A stretch of DNA of 64,000 bases from Dehalobacter sp. DCM. Its GTDB lineage: Bacteria; Bacillota; Desulfitobacteriia; Desulfitobacteriales; Syntrophobotulaceae. A program made the translations under genes and the position numbers. Under the pieces are notes generated by a model that worked only from the letters and a program-made list of their open reading frames with translations, was not told the origin of the DNA and did no database searches. The stretch spans positions 2,969,001-3,033,000 of the forward strand of contig NZ_CP092282.1 in assembly GCF_024972775.1 (NCBI RefSeq), written 5' to 3'. This document shows, in pieces, positions 35,772 to 44,221 of the stretch; the first letter of the stretch is position 1, and each line of letters starts with the position of its first letter.

Positions 35772-36881
35772 TCATTTCATCTCTGAGGTTACGTAATCCA
35801 AACGTTCTTTCACGGTCATTTTTGACAGCTTATCAAAAATATCAGTCAAATCAGTATGTTGATACTCGCCGGAAAACAATGGCAATAATCTGCGTGCAAC
35901 GGCACGGACCCCCTCCGGCGGTACTGCATTGCCTATTTGCCTCCGGACTTCAGTAATATTTCCGATGAATTCGAAATCATCCGGGAAAGATTGAAGCCGG
36001 GCGCGTTCTCGGTTCGTCAGCGCCCTCGGTTCGGGATAATGATATCCCCATGTGCCTCCGCCTCCGGCAGCAATAATTGTTTTAGCAGGTTCGCTGCGAT
36101 TAATTCTTCTGTAGACATGGCTTATCATGCCTTTTACATACAGCGGATCATCTTTAGGGATATCTGTGAAATTACCTCCTTCAGGTATGCGTTCGAGCAT
36201 TTGCCTTGTTTTAGGAAGACAATTGATAGGCTCATTATTAAATTTAACCTTTTTAACTCCTTCAAAAGCATCACCTGCGGTGACATACGGATGCGTACGC
36301 CCCTCTCCATGAGAGGGAAGAGGATGGATGAAATTAAACCCCGTGTCTTTGCGTATACCGACGATTAACAGCCTCTCACGGAACTGCGGCACGCCGTAGT
36401 CAGCAAAATTGTAAAGATGAGGTTTTACAACATAGCCTGGTTCTATGGATTCAAAATCCTTTATGATAGTCTCAATTGCCATTCTCTTGTTAGCGGTCAG
36501 CAGACCTTTGACATTTTCCGCAATAAAGGCTTTTGGTTTTTTGGCATCAACAAATTCAAGAAAATGCCTGTATAGCCCACCGCGCTTTCCGTTCAATCCC
36601 GGCTGTTTCCATATTACAGAGAAGTCCTGGCACGGGAAACCGCCGAGTACAATATCGCATTCAGGGATAGACTTATCCTTATACGGATCAATTTTTGTAA
36701 TGTCTTCAAGTCTTATGACATCCCCAAAGTATTTTTTGAATGATGCTACTGCCCATTCAGAGAAATCGTTTGCCCAAACAGTAGTATATCCTTCAAGATG
36801 GAAGCCTAAGTCCAGACCGCCGCAGCCTGAGAATATCGATAAAACTGTCGGGGAAACGGGTTTCTTCTCATTGTCACTCAT
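35772..36881 (-). CDS. DNA (cytosine-5-)-methyltransferase of the second restriction system
   Basis: 369 aa from MSDNEKKPVSP, where AGGGAG lies 8 nt upstream. Motif I SIFSGCGGLDLGF, motif IV GGFPCQDFS with the catalytic Cys, motif VI ENVKGL, motif VIII RERLLIVGIRKD, then a target-recognition region (about 200-290), motif IX RERARLQSFPDDF and motif X RRQIGNAVPPEG. It is distinct from the methylase at 5825-6850: similarity is confined to family motifs. It is the first enzyme gene after the XRE controller and would protect sites cut by the PLD/Z1 proteins. Confidence 0.95.
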   Translation of the reverse strand: MSDNEKKPVSPTVLSIFSGCGGLDLGFHLEGYTTVWANDFSEWAVASFKKYFGDVIRLEDITKIDPYKDKSIPECDIVLGGFPCQDFSVIWKQPGLNGKRGGLYRHFLEFVDAKKPKAFIAENVKGLLTANKRMAIETIIKDFESIEPGYVVKPHLYNFADYGVPQFRERLLIVGIRKDTGFNFIHPLPSHGEGRTHPYVTAGDAFEGVKKVKFNNEPINCLPKTRQMLERIPEGGNFTDIPKDDPLYVKGMISHVYRRINRSEPAKTIIAAGGGGTWGYHYPEPRALTNRERARLQSFPDDFEFIGNITEVRRQIGNAVPPEGVRAVARRLLPLFSGEYQHTDLTDIFDKLSKMTVKERLDYVTSEMK

Positions 36882-36908
36882 AGCCAAAACTCCCTAACTA
36901 AATAAATT

Positions 36909-37142
36909 TTATTCTGTTTCACTTCTGCCAAGCATTAAAAGTTCATTAACATCACATTTAAACAGGCAGCACAATCTAAGTACTGTCTCGAAATCAATGC
37001 GGGTAGCTTTGTCATTATAAAGGCTTGAAATAGTGTTCCTTGACAGTCCAGTTTTTTCATGAACGTCTTTAATGGAATATCTATACTTGCCCATTAACGT
37101 TGAAAGATTGCTTTTAAGTCGCAAAGATTCGTCCGCGCTCAT
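36909..37142 (-). CDS. XRE-family controller protein of the restriction locus
   Basis: 77 aa with one helix-turn-helix of the Cro/CI type: YSIKDVHEKTGLSRNTISSLYNDKATRIDFETVLRLCCLF. It is the first gene of the second restriction operon, 27 bp ahead of the methylase. Small XRE proteins in this position (C proteins) typically delay nuclease expression until methylation is complete. The ribosome site is GGAG just upstream of the ATG. No obvious operator was identified in the promoter region. Confidence 0.85.
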   Translation of the reverse strand: MSADESLRLKSNLSTLMGKYRYSIKDVHEKTGLSRNTISSLYNDKATRIDFETVLRLCCLFKCDVNELLMLGRSETE

Positions 37143-37334
37143 GTTTCAGTCACGCTCCTTAATAAACTATATCCTAATTATTGTAACAAGGATATTTGGC
37201 ATTGTCAATAGGATGGTTGCCGCAAATCTAACAATTTTATACAAACTTTTGAGCTTATTTGTTAAAAGTCATAAAGAGTTATTTGATACTCGTAAACAAT
37301 AGCTAAAAATAAACTTACTCAATCTGCCAACACT

Positions 37335-37361
37335 AAAACCCTCAGCTGCTCTGAGGATTTT
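37335..37361. terminator. Hairpin with A and T arms at the element's left end (bidirectional terminator)
   Basis: AAAA-C-CCTCAG (37335-37345) pairs with CTGAGG-A-TTTT (37351-37361) around a 5-nt loop. T-rich on both strands, it could end transcription of the recombinase operon (minus strand) before it enters the restriction locus. Confidence 0.6.
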
Positions 37362-37384
37362 AGTCTTAACAGCTTAATATTCGA

Positions 37385-37413
37385 CAGGAACAGCGGGGTT
37401 ATAACTGTTCCTG
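37385..37413. repeat. Perfect 9-bp inverted repeat just past the recombinase stop
   Basis: CAGGAACAG (37385-37393) and CTGTTCCTG (37405-37413), loop 11 nt, 10 bp from the recombinase stop codon. Without a T-tract it is a weak terminator; as a palindrome beside a large serine recombinase gene it is a candidate for a recombinase-binding arm of the attachment site. Confidence 0.35.
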
Positions 37414-37422
37414 CCTTATCTC

Positions 37423-39072
37423 TTACTCATAATATGAAACCCTCTGTTTCATAACAATCCCTGATTTAAACTGTATTTCAAGCGTATCCTCATTGATAAC
37501 CTTTACACTTTGCAGAAGTCTGCGCACCAGATCGTCATCAAAGTCCCGAACCGCACAGGATACCTTTTTCAGGCAGGTGTCCATATCGCTGACCCTCTGC
37601 TGAAAATCTGCAGCCCGTTTTTGATCTCGGATGCTGTCCAGTTTCTTTTGCTTGAGCTCCTTAATCCGCTCCGCAATCTTATGATATTGTTCGTCAAAAT
37701 CCTCGGTGATCGAACCCATCTTTGCGTTTTCCTCAATCAGAGTCAGCATTTCACCTTGCAGTTTTGCGATCTGTTCGTCATATTCGGTGGGTACATTCTT
37801 GGTGGAATAACTCCCGATTACCTGTATCACGTTTTCCCGGAAGGCGCCTACAAAATCACCCCGGTTTTCAACGACGCTGTTAATGGCTGTCATGACTGCT
37901 TCATTCAGAACATCCTCTTTCAGTGTGGGAGAGTGCTTGCAGTACTTGGTTCCGTTTTTCAGACGATTTTCGCAACGCCATACGGCGCTTTTCTGTCCGT
38001 TTTTGGACCAGACCTGTCTGCGGTACGGCTTCCCGCATTCCTTGCAGATCATGATATCGGATAGAGAGTATTTTGAGCTGTACTTGCTTTGCTCTTTTTT
38101 AGCCCGCCTTGTTGCCGCAGATTTGCACAGGCTTGCTCTCCTGGCCTTTTCCTCCTGTACCCGGTAAAAAAGCTCTTTTGGGATAATCGCTTCATGGTTG
38201 TCCTGTATGTAATACTGCTGAACGATGCCCTGGTTTTTCACTCGCTTTTTTGTAAGGAAATCTACCGTGTAGGTCTTTTGAAGAAGGGCATCACCCATGT
38301 ACTTTTCATTTTGGAGCATCTGGTCGATCACGCTGGGGCACCACTCCTTTTTGCCGGTTACTGTAAGTATACCCTCGCTCTCTAAAATCTTCGCGATCTG
38401 GACGTAGCTGCTTCCTTCGAGAAAGAGGCGGAAAATTCGTCTGACTATTTCAGCTTCCTCCGGTACGATGACTAGATCTCCGTTCTCATCTTTTGTGTAT
38501 CCCATAAATTTGTTGTGGTTAATTGACATGATCCCGTTCTCGAAGCGTCTGACCAGACCCCAGCGGGTGTTTTCACTCAGATTCCGGCTTTCCTCCTGCG
38601 CCTGGCTGCTTAAAATTGTGATCAGCAGTTCTCCAGACCCCTCCAGAGTGTTTACTCCCTCTTTTTCGAAGAAAATGGCGACATTCTTCTCTTTGAGTTT
38701 ACGGATGTTCTGGAGGCAGTCTACTGTATTTCTGGCGAAGCGGCTGACGGATTTTGTGATGACCATATCGATCTTTCCTGCGAGGCAGTCCTCAATCATA
38801 GCATTAAAATCATCACGTTTTTTCGTGTTGGTCGCGGATTTTCCGTCATCAGCGTAAATCCCGGCCATCTTCCAATTTGGATTGCTCTTTATTTTCTCAG
38901 TGTAGTAGGTTATCTGAGCTTCATAGCTGCCTTCCTGCTGTTCCAGCAAAGTGCTGACGCGGCAGTAGGCGGCGACCCGCAGGGCTTTATACTGTATCTT
39001 GATACTCCGGTCGTATTCCGGCTGTGGGGGGATAATCGATATATTCTTTTTTTTCGCTACCGCAGTCTGCAT
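37423..39072 (-). CDS. Large serine recombinase (element integrase/excisionase candidate 1)
   Basis: 549 aa from MQTAVAKKKNIS; AAAGGAG lies 9 nt upstream. N-terminal resolvase catalytic domain: AAYCRVSTLLEQQEG with the nucleophilic Ser, then DDGKSATNTKKRDDFNAMIEDC and DMVITKSVSRFARNTVD (conserved arginines). The recombinase domain follows (IVPEEAEIVRRIFRLFLEGSS), then a zinc ribbon (SDIMICKECGKPYRRQ, with CENRLKNGTKYC) and a C-terminal coiled coil rich in Lys/Glu. All catalytic residues are present. It is the last gene of the recombination operon and lies at the element's left end, the usual position of the integrase. Confidence 0.92.
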   Translation of the reverse strand: MQTAVAKKKNISIIPPQPEYDRSIKIQYKALRVAAYCRVSTLLEQQEGSYEAQITYYTEKIKSNPNWKMAGIYADDGKSATNTKKRDDFNAMIEDCLAGKIDMVITKSVSRFARNTVDCLQNIRKLKEKNVAIFFEKEGVNTLEGSGELLITILSSQAQEESRNLSENTRWGLVRRFENGIMSINHNKFMGYTKDENGDLVIVPEEAEIVRRIFRLFLEGSSYVQIAKILESEGILTVTGKKEWCPSVIDQMLQNEKYMGDALLQKTYTVDFLTKKRVKNQGIVQQYYIQDNHEAIIPKELFYRVQEEKARRASLCKSAATRRAKKEQSKYSSKYSLSDIMICKECGKPYRRQVWSKNGQKSAVWRCENRLKNGTKYCKHSPTLKEDVLNEAVMTAINSVVENRGDFVGAFRENVIQVIGSYSTKNVPTEYDEQIAKLQGEMLTLIEENAKMGSITEDFDEQYHKIAERIKELKQKKLDSIRDQKRAADFQQRVSDMDTCLKKVSCAVRDFDDDLVRRLLQSVKVINEDTLEIQFKSGIVMKQRVSYYE

Positions 39073-39073
39073 C

Positions 39074-39238
39074 TTAGTTATCTCCTTTCCTGAATTCTTC
39101 ATTTTTCATTTCTTCTGGTTTTTTGCCTAGATATTCTTTCTGCGCTTCAGGGCTTAATTGTTCTATACTTCCCACCCTCATATAAAAAACAATTTTTGAA
39201 GGTTTTTCGTTTTTTTGCGTATTCTTTGACTTAGCCAT
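39074..39238 (-). CDS. 54-aa recombinase-operon peptide with recombinase-like N-terminus
   Basis: 54 residues from MAKSKNTQKNE; its stop lies one base before the next gene's ATG, so the two are coupled. The segment IVFYMRVGSIEQLSPEAQ resembles the first strand and active-site loop of serine recombinases (compare YCRVSTEEQ), including a serine, but nothing further of the catalytic domain is present. It could be a decayed recombinase start or a conserved small partner; a longer version would start at 39250. Missed by gene finders because of its size. Confidence 0.5.
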   Translation of the reverse strand: MAKSKNTQKNEKPSKIVFYMRVGSIEQLSPEAQKEYLGKKPEEMKNEEFRKGDN

Positions 39239-39274
39239 TTTTCGTTCCATCCTTTCTTCAGTGATTTATAAAAA

Positions 39275-40174
39275 TCAGTATTTGGCCTCCAGAGTCAGCC
39301 CATTGATAAACTCGAAGGTCAATCTCTCATCCTTGTGTACTGTGATCTGTCGGATGACTTTCTGAAACAGTTCCTCGTCGAATCCGTGGAGAGATGGTCT
39401 GCCGGAAAATGCCTGCCTCATCTTTTCAGTATTGTGGGCGGCATCATCGACACGAGATGTTCTGTAAAGGGCTTTTGCCCGTTCAAAAATAAGAGCCGGA
39501 AGTTCTTTGGACGAATACCGTCCTTCTGCTTCCAGCTCTTTTATTTTTTTATCCAGCTTGATATATTCAAAGTTATTTACGGCGGGTTCCTTTTTGGGAA
39601 TACGATCCAGACATTTCTGGTTTGTTATGATTCGATTGGCTATGGAAAGGAAAGCCGATCTGATCTGTTCATCTGTGAGAAAACTGTTACAACAGCAAAC
39701 CTTGTTCTTGTGAATATATCTCTTGCATTTCCAGAAGGTCCGTTTTGTTGGCTTTCCGCAATGCTCTGCATATTTTCGGTAAACGTCGCCGCATTCCCCG
39801 CAGTGTAGGATGCCGGAAAAAACCGATTGACGGCTTGCGCTGTTAAGCTGTAGATTCCGTCCGAGCTTTTCGCATCGTTCACCTCGACGGCGCTGGACCT
39901 TTTCAAACAATTCTTTGTCAATGAGCGGGGGATAGAACTCGTCGCCCTGATATTTTACATTATCCAGTATTTTGCTGACCGTTCCATGATACCATTTGGG
40001 CTGATTGTTGGCGTTCGGGAGTCCTGCCGCCGTCATCGCTTTGGCTATGTCCAGAAGGGAAGCCCCGGATGCATACTCCTGAAAAATACATTTTACGACA
40101 TTTGCTTTGGAATCGTCCAGTTGAATTTTCCCGTCCACCAGCTTATATCCGATGGGCATATGACGCTGTGCCAT
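39275..40174 (-). CDS. Recombinase without catalytic domain (DNA-binding half only)
   Basis: 299 aa. It starts directly in the recombinase domain (MPIGYKLVDGKIQLDDSKANVVKCIFQEYASGASLLDIAK), continues with a linker ending in a zinc ribbon (SGILHCGECGDVYRKY, CKRYIHKNKVCCC) and a C-terminal coiled coil. The serine catalytic domain present in its two neighbours is missing. The start has its own GGAGG ribosome site inside the end of the upstream recombinase gene (32-bp overlap), so it is a separate designed gene and not a frameshifted one. It may act as a directionality factor or DNA-binding partner of the complete recombinases. Confidence 0.85.
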   Translation of the reverse strand: MAQRHMPIGYKLVDGKIQLDDSKANVVKCIFQEYASGASLLDIAKAMTAAGLPNANNQPKWYHGTVSKILDNVKYQGDEFYPPLIDKELFEKVQRRRGERCEKLGRNLQLNSASRQSVFSGILHCGECGDVYRKYAEHCGKPTKRTFWKCKRYIHKNKVCCCNSFLTDEQIRSAFLSIANRIITNQKCLDRIPKKEPAVNNFEYIKLDKKIKELEAEGRYSSKELPALIFERAKALYRTSRVDDAAHNTEKMRQAFSGRPSLHGFDEELFQKVIRQITVHKDERLTFEFINGLTLEAKY

Positions 40175-41768
40175 TCTGATCTTCCTCCTTCCCGATGGAC
40201 TCTGTCAGCTCCAGCTTGTTGATCAGCCGGAAAGTTATTTGTTCTTTTTGTATAATGACATTCTCAACCGCTTGGGAGAATAAGTCCTCGCTGTATGCTT
40301 CAAGGATGCCGGGGTTGTTTTTGATGAGCTCCAGCAGAAGCTCGGCTCCGGCGATCTCCCGCTCAAATCCATTGTTGTCCAGAAGCTGGTTTCTTTTTTT
40401 CTTTGCCGCGGTGAGCTCCAGAGCAAGAGCATTCTGATGCTCTATAAAAACAGCAGGTTCCATGTATCCCTTCGATATCAATCGACTCAGGATATGTCCC
40501 TGCTCTGTGAGTTCCAATATTTTATTGTTGCGGTCCTCAATTTCCTGTTCCTGTTGTTCATCCATCCGAAGCTTTTTCAGCACTTCCAGCAGGGGGAGCA
40601 GAATGTCGGCATAATTGCTGGTCAGCTTGTTCCACATCAGGATAAAAGCGCATTGGAGGATATCTTCACGGACAGCCTTCTGTCCGCACTTGGTCTTATC
40701 CTCGATATGCTGATGGCAGCACCATTGGATTTTTTCATAGGGCTTACCGATGTAGATCTTCTGCCGGCGGAAGGTGCTTCCGCATTCACCGCAGAGGATT
40801 TTACTGCTGAAGCCATAACGGTTCTGGCATTTTTCAGAATCCACGGCATGTTGTTTGCTCCGGTATTCCATGATCTCCCTGACTGCCTCCGCCTGTTCGG
40901 GTGTTATGAGGGGTTCGTGGTTGTCCTCAATAAAATACTTAGGCACTTGCCCTCTGTTATGCTTTCGCTTGAAGGGAAGTACCTCAGTCGTATATGTTTT
41001 CTGTAACAGCAGATTACCGGAGTAAACAGGGTTTAGAAGAATCTCCCTGACCACACCGTCGCTCCATTTTTCACCGGAGCGAATTGTAGGGCAGCCTTCA
41101 TCGGTCAGCTCCTTGGCAATCAGGTAGGTTCCTTTCCCGTGCAGGTAGTCCCGGAAAATCCGACGTACAACCGTGGCTTCTTCCTCCTTTATGACCAGCT
41201 CACCGTTCTCATCCTTGGTGTAGCCGTAGGCTGGGCAGCTTATTGTGAATGTACCATCATTGAAACGCTTCATAACCGCCCATTTGTTGTTGGTGGAGAT
41301 GCTTTCAGCTTCTCCCTGTGCCAGTGAACTTAAAATGGTCAGCATCTGTTCACTTTTCTCCGACAGGCTGTTGATGTGTTCCTTTTCAAAATAAACGCCA
41401 ATTCCAAGCTCTTTCAGCCTGCGGATCGCCTGGATGCTGTCCACCGTGTTTCTTGCAAAGCGGGTCACCGATTTGGTTATGACCATATCGATCTTCCCAT
41501 CCTCGCAGTCTTTCATCATCCGCAAAAAGTCATCTCTCTTTTGCAACTTTGTACCGCTTCGTGCCTCGTCAGCGTAAATTCCGGAAAACTCCCAATCTTC
41601 CTGATTATCGATGAAATTCTTATAATAGTCCATCTGTACCGAGAAGGAATTGTGCTGTTCGCGGGAGTCGGTACTGACTCTGCAATAGGCGCAGACCCGC
41701 TTTTTAGGCTGTAACTGCTGGATAACTTGCTGCTTAACAGGACGAATAATTTGTACATTTTTTGCCAT
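40143..41768 (-). CDS. Large serine recombinase (candidate 2)
   Basis: 541 aa. Catalytic domain: VCAYCRVSTDSREQ with the nucleophilic Ser, YADEARSGTKLQKRDDFLRMMKDC and DMVITKSVTRFARNTVD. The recombinase domain starts near IKEEEATVVRRIFRDYL, the zinc ribbon includes SSKILCGECGSTFRRQ and CCHQHIEDKTKC, and a coiled coil follows. Complete and presumably active. AAAGGAG precedes the ATG. It shares the general layout of the recombinase at 37423-39072 but is clearly different in sequence, so the two are not a recent duplication. Confidence 0.92.
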   Translation of the reverse strand: MAKNVQIIRPVKQQVIQQLQPKKRVCAYCRVSTDSREQHNSFSVQMDYYKNFIDNQEDWEFSGIYADEARSGTKLQKRDDFLRMMKDCEDGKIDMVITKSVTRFARNTVDSIQAIRRLKELGIGVYFEKEHINSLSEKSEQMLTILSSLAQGEAESISTNNKWAVMKRFNDGTFTISCPAYGYTKDENGELVIKEEEATVVRRIFRDYLHGKGTYLIAKELTDEGCPTIRSGEKWSDGVVREILLNPVYSGNLLLQKTYTTEVLPFKRKHNRGQVPKYFIEDNHEPLITPEQAEAVREIMEYRSKQHAVDSEKCQNRYGFSSKILCGECGSTFRRQKIYIGKPYEKIQWCCHQHIEDKTKCGQKAVREDILQCAFILMWNKLTSNYADILLPLLEVLKKLRMDEQQEQEIEDRNNKILELTEQGHILSRLISKGYMEPAVFIEHQNALALELTAAKKKRNQLLDNNGFEREIAGAELLLELIKNNPGILEAYSEDLFSQAVENVIIQKEQITFRLINKLELTESIGKEEDQNGTASYAHRI

Positions 41769-41843
41769 ACGATTTTCTCCTTTCTTATTTTTGTCCTCCT
41801 GTTAGCAACACACACTACCACACAATTTCCCGGAAAGCTAGTG

Positions 41844-42008
41844 TTATTGCGCATATACTTGAGATAGTTCAGGCGTGAAGGTTTGCCTGTTCAAATCGTC
41901 GATTATTTTGTATTCATCAGAAGTTATAATGCCGTTTCGAAGCAGGATATTTAGGAATTTTATGGAGATTTTATACTGCACCTCATTGGATGCCTGAGTT
42001 CTTGACAT
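41844..42008 (-). CDS. SHOCT-like small protein of the recombination operon
   Basis: 54 aa (MSRTQASNEVQYKIS...) with GGAGG 7-11 nt before the ATG. The segment KFLNILLRNGIITSDEYKIIDDLN has the short helix-turn-helix pattern of SHOCT domains (leucine helix, GIIT, DEY/EEF). Such small proteins are regular companions of serine recombinases in clostridial mobile elements, though their role is not known. It lies between the catalytically altered resolvase gene (15 bp) and recombinase 2. Confidence 0.65.
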   Translation of the reverse strand: MSRTQASNEVQYKISIKFLNILLRNGIITSDEYKIIDDLNRQTFTPELSQVYAQ

Positions 42009-42023
42009 GACAGCCCCTCCTTC

Positions 42024-42395
42024 CTAACGCAGAAAGAAGTCCAGACCCTGCTGTTCCAGACGGATTTCGCCCTCCAGTGGGGAATAAATCGCAATGCCCA
42101 ACTGGTCTAGTCCCCGGAGAAATTCGAGCACTTGTGCTGTATCCCGTCCGATACGGTCAAGCCTTTTCACGACCAATACATCCATTTGATTTTCGCTTGC
42201 GGCCTTCTCGATCTCCAGAAGACCAGGACGGTTTAAATTCAGACCATTACCCAAATCTTCGGCGTAGCCGTCGACGGTAAAGCCCATCTGCTCCGCATAA
42301 TCATAGAGTTCTTCCTTCTGACTTTTCAAGGTGCCATGTGTATCTTCCGGAGCATCAATCCGGCAATAGAGCCAAGCACGTAATTGTTCTTTCAT
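42024..42395 (-). CDS. Catalytic-domain-only serine recombinase with altered active site
   Basis: 123 aa, consisting only of a resolvase N-terminal domain: WLYCRIDAPEDTHGTLKSQKEEL, YAEDLGNGLNLNRPGLLEI and DVLVVKRLDRIGRDTAQVLEFL. Where active members have CRVS, it has CRID: the nucleophilic Ser is Asp. It also ends before any DNA-binding domain. The conserved arginine-rich segment (KRLDRIGRD) is kept, so the fold is probably intact but not catalytic. A ribosome site GGAGG precedes it. Together with the 299-aa DNA-binding-only protein it forms a split, non-catalytic recombinase set within the operon. Confidence 0.85.
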   Translation of the reverse strand: MKEQLRAWLYCRIDAPEDTHGTLKSQKEELYDYAEQMGFTVDGYAEDLGNGLNLNRPGLLEIEKAASENQMDVLVVKRLDRIGRDTAQVLEFLRGLDQLGIAIYSPLEGEIRLEQQGLDFFLR

Positions 42396-42431
42396 AAAGA
42401 CCTCCGTTCCGTATTTAATTAAAAGCCGGAG

Positions 42432-42812
42432 CTACAACATCCGCAGCTCGGCTTCCGTTACTTGTTGATCTTCTTCATACAAAAGCTTCGTAAATTCATC
42501 TTCGTTGGCGGTCAGTATCTCAGATGGCTCTTTTTCCCCCATCTGCATGGGTACCAGCTCTCTCAGGACTTCCTGCAGGAATGCTTGATCGGGGCACTGG
42601 TTGATGAACTCTCCAAAGGTATTTAAGATTAGTCTGTCTACCTGATCTGTCAGAACGATTTTATCTGTGTTTTCGCTATGAAGCATGATAAAATTTGCAA
42701 TGTTTGCAGGGGAGTTCTCGAAATAAAAGACCTGACGCGTTCCGTCATAACCATATACATAGCCGACGGCCAGATCTTTTTCCAGCAATTCACTCAGTGA
42801 TTTGTTGCTCAT
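42432..42812 (-). CDS. Unknown 126-aa first gene of the recombination operon
   Basis: Strong ribosome site (GAGGAGG, 7 nt from ATG). The protein is acidic, without membrane segments or signal peptide: LLEKDLAVGYVYGYDGTRQVFYFENSPANIANFIM, then helices FGEFINQCPDQAFLQEVLRELV. No family recognised. It is read ahead of the altered resolvase by 36 bp. Position at the head of the recombination operon suggests a regulator or accessory factor of excision. Confidence 0.65.
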   Translation of the reverse strand: MSNKSLSELLEKDLAVGYVYGYDGTRQVFYFENSPANIANFIMLHSENTDKIVLTDQVDRLILNTFGEFINQCPDQAFLQEVLRELVPMQMGEKEPSEILTANEDEFTKLLYEEDQQVTEAELRML

Positions 42813-43300
42813 AACATTACCTCCTCGTTGGTATTTAATCTTACAAGGACGCGGCAGGATGGGAAAAGAGCATTAAAAATCCTGCCGCGTAGTTTCTAAG
42901 ATCAAACGATCTCTTGTTCTTCATTTGGCTGCTTCTATTCGACACTACTTCCCGAAGCTAGGGCGGCAGCATAAAACGGCTTGTGGTCAGCAAGCCTCAT
43001 AGGGATTTCACCTCTCCGTGGTTCTCACCGAGCTGCCCCCATTGCTTGAGTCTGTGGCTGGGCAGAAGTAGCTTTAACACTGTCCGTTTCATGGCGATAC
43101 GGTCCACCATAGACCGTTTTTTGACCGGGCCTTGCCGCTCGTCGCCTTCGATGCCATCGGTTCGACGGATGTCTGTCACCCATCCGCAGGTAGTCTTGGC
43201 GCGCCCATCAATGTCGCTGCCGCTCATCACGGCCGGACAGATCATGTATTTATGCTGTCGGATATGAAATTTTCAAAGAGCGAAAGAGGGATAGAAAAAA
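42813..43300. other. Leader region of the recombination operon, no firm gene
   Basis: Nearly 490 bp without a supported gene. A minus-strand frame at 42997-43245 (82 codons, ending LGENHGEVKSL) is open but has no ribosome site at any of its ATGs, so it may be an untranslated leader. The final part, 42820-42870, carries the GAGGAGG site of the 126-aa gene. A promoter for the recombination operon must lie here or upstream. Confidence 0.35.
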
Positions 43301-43333
43301 CCCCCTCACTTAATTGGCCGTTAAGTGAGAGGG
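43301..43333 (-). terminator. Terminator after the sigma-like gene
   Basis: CCCCTCACTTAA (43302-43313) pairs with TTAAGTGAGAGGG (43321-43333), one A bulged. On the minus strand it is followed by TTTTTTCT. It lies about 25 bp after the stop codon of the sigma-like gene, separating that gene from the recombination operon. Confidence 0.8.
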
Positions 43334-43358
43334 TTCAGAACTAAAATTTTAAAATTTT

Positions 43359-43814
43359 TTAAATATCTATGCCCATCATCTTTCTGAGCTTTTCAAGGAT
43401 TTTTTCCTGACGTTTACCAACGCCACGTTGCGTCATGCCAATCAATTCCCCATAACCTTGCTGGGTACCCCCATTGAAAAAGATATAGGAAATTAAAGTT
43501 TGATCCTCCATTGAAAGCCGCTCTATGCAAGACTTCATATCAGTTATCATGGTGTCTTTGATTGCACGATCTTCCACGCTTTCGCTCTGGTCTGAAAACT
43601 GGTAATTCTGTTCTTCAAGCCTATCGAGGGAATCTTCGCGGCTTGGAATGTATGTAACCGTTCCTTTCTCATAGTCGATGCTGCATCGTTCTGTTTTCAG
43701 ATCATATCTACTGTACTTGATCTTCCGGTCAGATTGCTCCAGTACCTCATAGATTTCTTCTTTCATGTTAGGGTATAGCTTCCTGTAATCGGTCCGTTTT
43801 TTGCCTTCTTCCAT
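43359..43814 (-). CDS. Sigma-70 region 4-like regulator of the element
   Basis: 151 aa from MEEGKKRTDYRKL, the ATG with GGAGG 9 nt upstream. The C-terminal part (IERLSMEDQTLISYIFFNGGTQQGYGELIGMTQRGVGKRQEKILEKLRKMM) fits a sigma region 4 helix-turn-helix. The N-terminus, with SRYDLKTERCSIDYEKGTV, has no region 2 core-binding motif, so it resembles the small sigma-like regulators of Tn916-type elements rather than a complete sigma factor. It is the first gene downstream of the c-di-GMP riboswitch on that strand and probably controls the recombination operon that follows. Confidence 0.75.
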   Translation of the reverse strand: MEEGKKRTDYRKLYPNMKEEIYEVLEQSDRKIKYSRYDLKTERCSIDYEKGTVTYIPSREDSLDRLEEQNYQFSDQSESVEDRAIKDTMITDMKSCIERLSMEDQTLISYIFFNGGTQQGYGELIGMTQRGVGKRQEKILEKLRKMMGIDI

Positions 43815-43970
43815 AAGGCTTGTCCTCCATTTCGTGATTTTTGAAATCCGGAAACGAAGAACAAGCGGCGGTGAACGGCAGTGTGGCATACAGACCGCAC
43901 TTTGACTGTTTGTGTTTACAGAGAAGAAAAAGTAACCTTCAGGTCGATAACGGTAGAATTGTGTCGAATA

Positions 43971-44013
43971 AAAAAAGTCCACAATTTGCAAGTCACAAAT
44001 TGGGGACTTTTTT
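43971..44013. terminator. Strong bidirectional terminator between riboswitch and sigma-like gene
   Basis: AAAAAAGTCC-A-CAATTTG (43971-43988) pairs with CAAATTG-G-GGACTTTTTT (43996-44013): 17 pairs and one mismatch, with T-runs on both strands. On the minus strand it stands between the riboswitch terminator and the sigma-like gene, so two terminators have to be passed, or an additional promoter lies at 43830-43970. Confidence 0.8.
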
Positions 44014-44201
44014 GTATCATTTTTAACTTGGAGGGGGGCTAAAGAATTTAATCCGTAGTCTTTATTTCAACACCAAAAAAAGTTGCGTATCTCTGGTCAT
44101 ATCCCTAGTCCTTTCTTTCGCCATAAGAAACCGCAAGCGAAAGCAGGGACACCAGTATCTCCAAAACAATTGGACAAAAGCTGTACAAAAAAACACAAAA
44201 A

Positions 44202-44221
44202 CCTACCCATGGATGGGCAGG
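44202..44221 (-). terminator. Riboswitch-associated terminator
   Basis: In the minus-strand RNA, CCUGCCCAU pairs with AUGGGUAGG (one G-U pair) around a 2-nt loop, followed by UUUUUGUGUUUUUUUG. It begins at the riboswitch's 3' end. An alternative partner for its 5' arm exists in the riboswitch (GGTAGGG), so ligand binding could change whether it forms. Confidence 0.75.

Noticed and set aside
42997-43245. 82-codon minus-strand frame in the recombination-operon leader
   Set aside because: No ribosome site at any of its ATG codons and no recognisable protein pattern; treated as leader.
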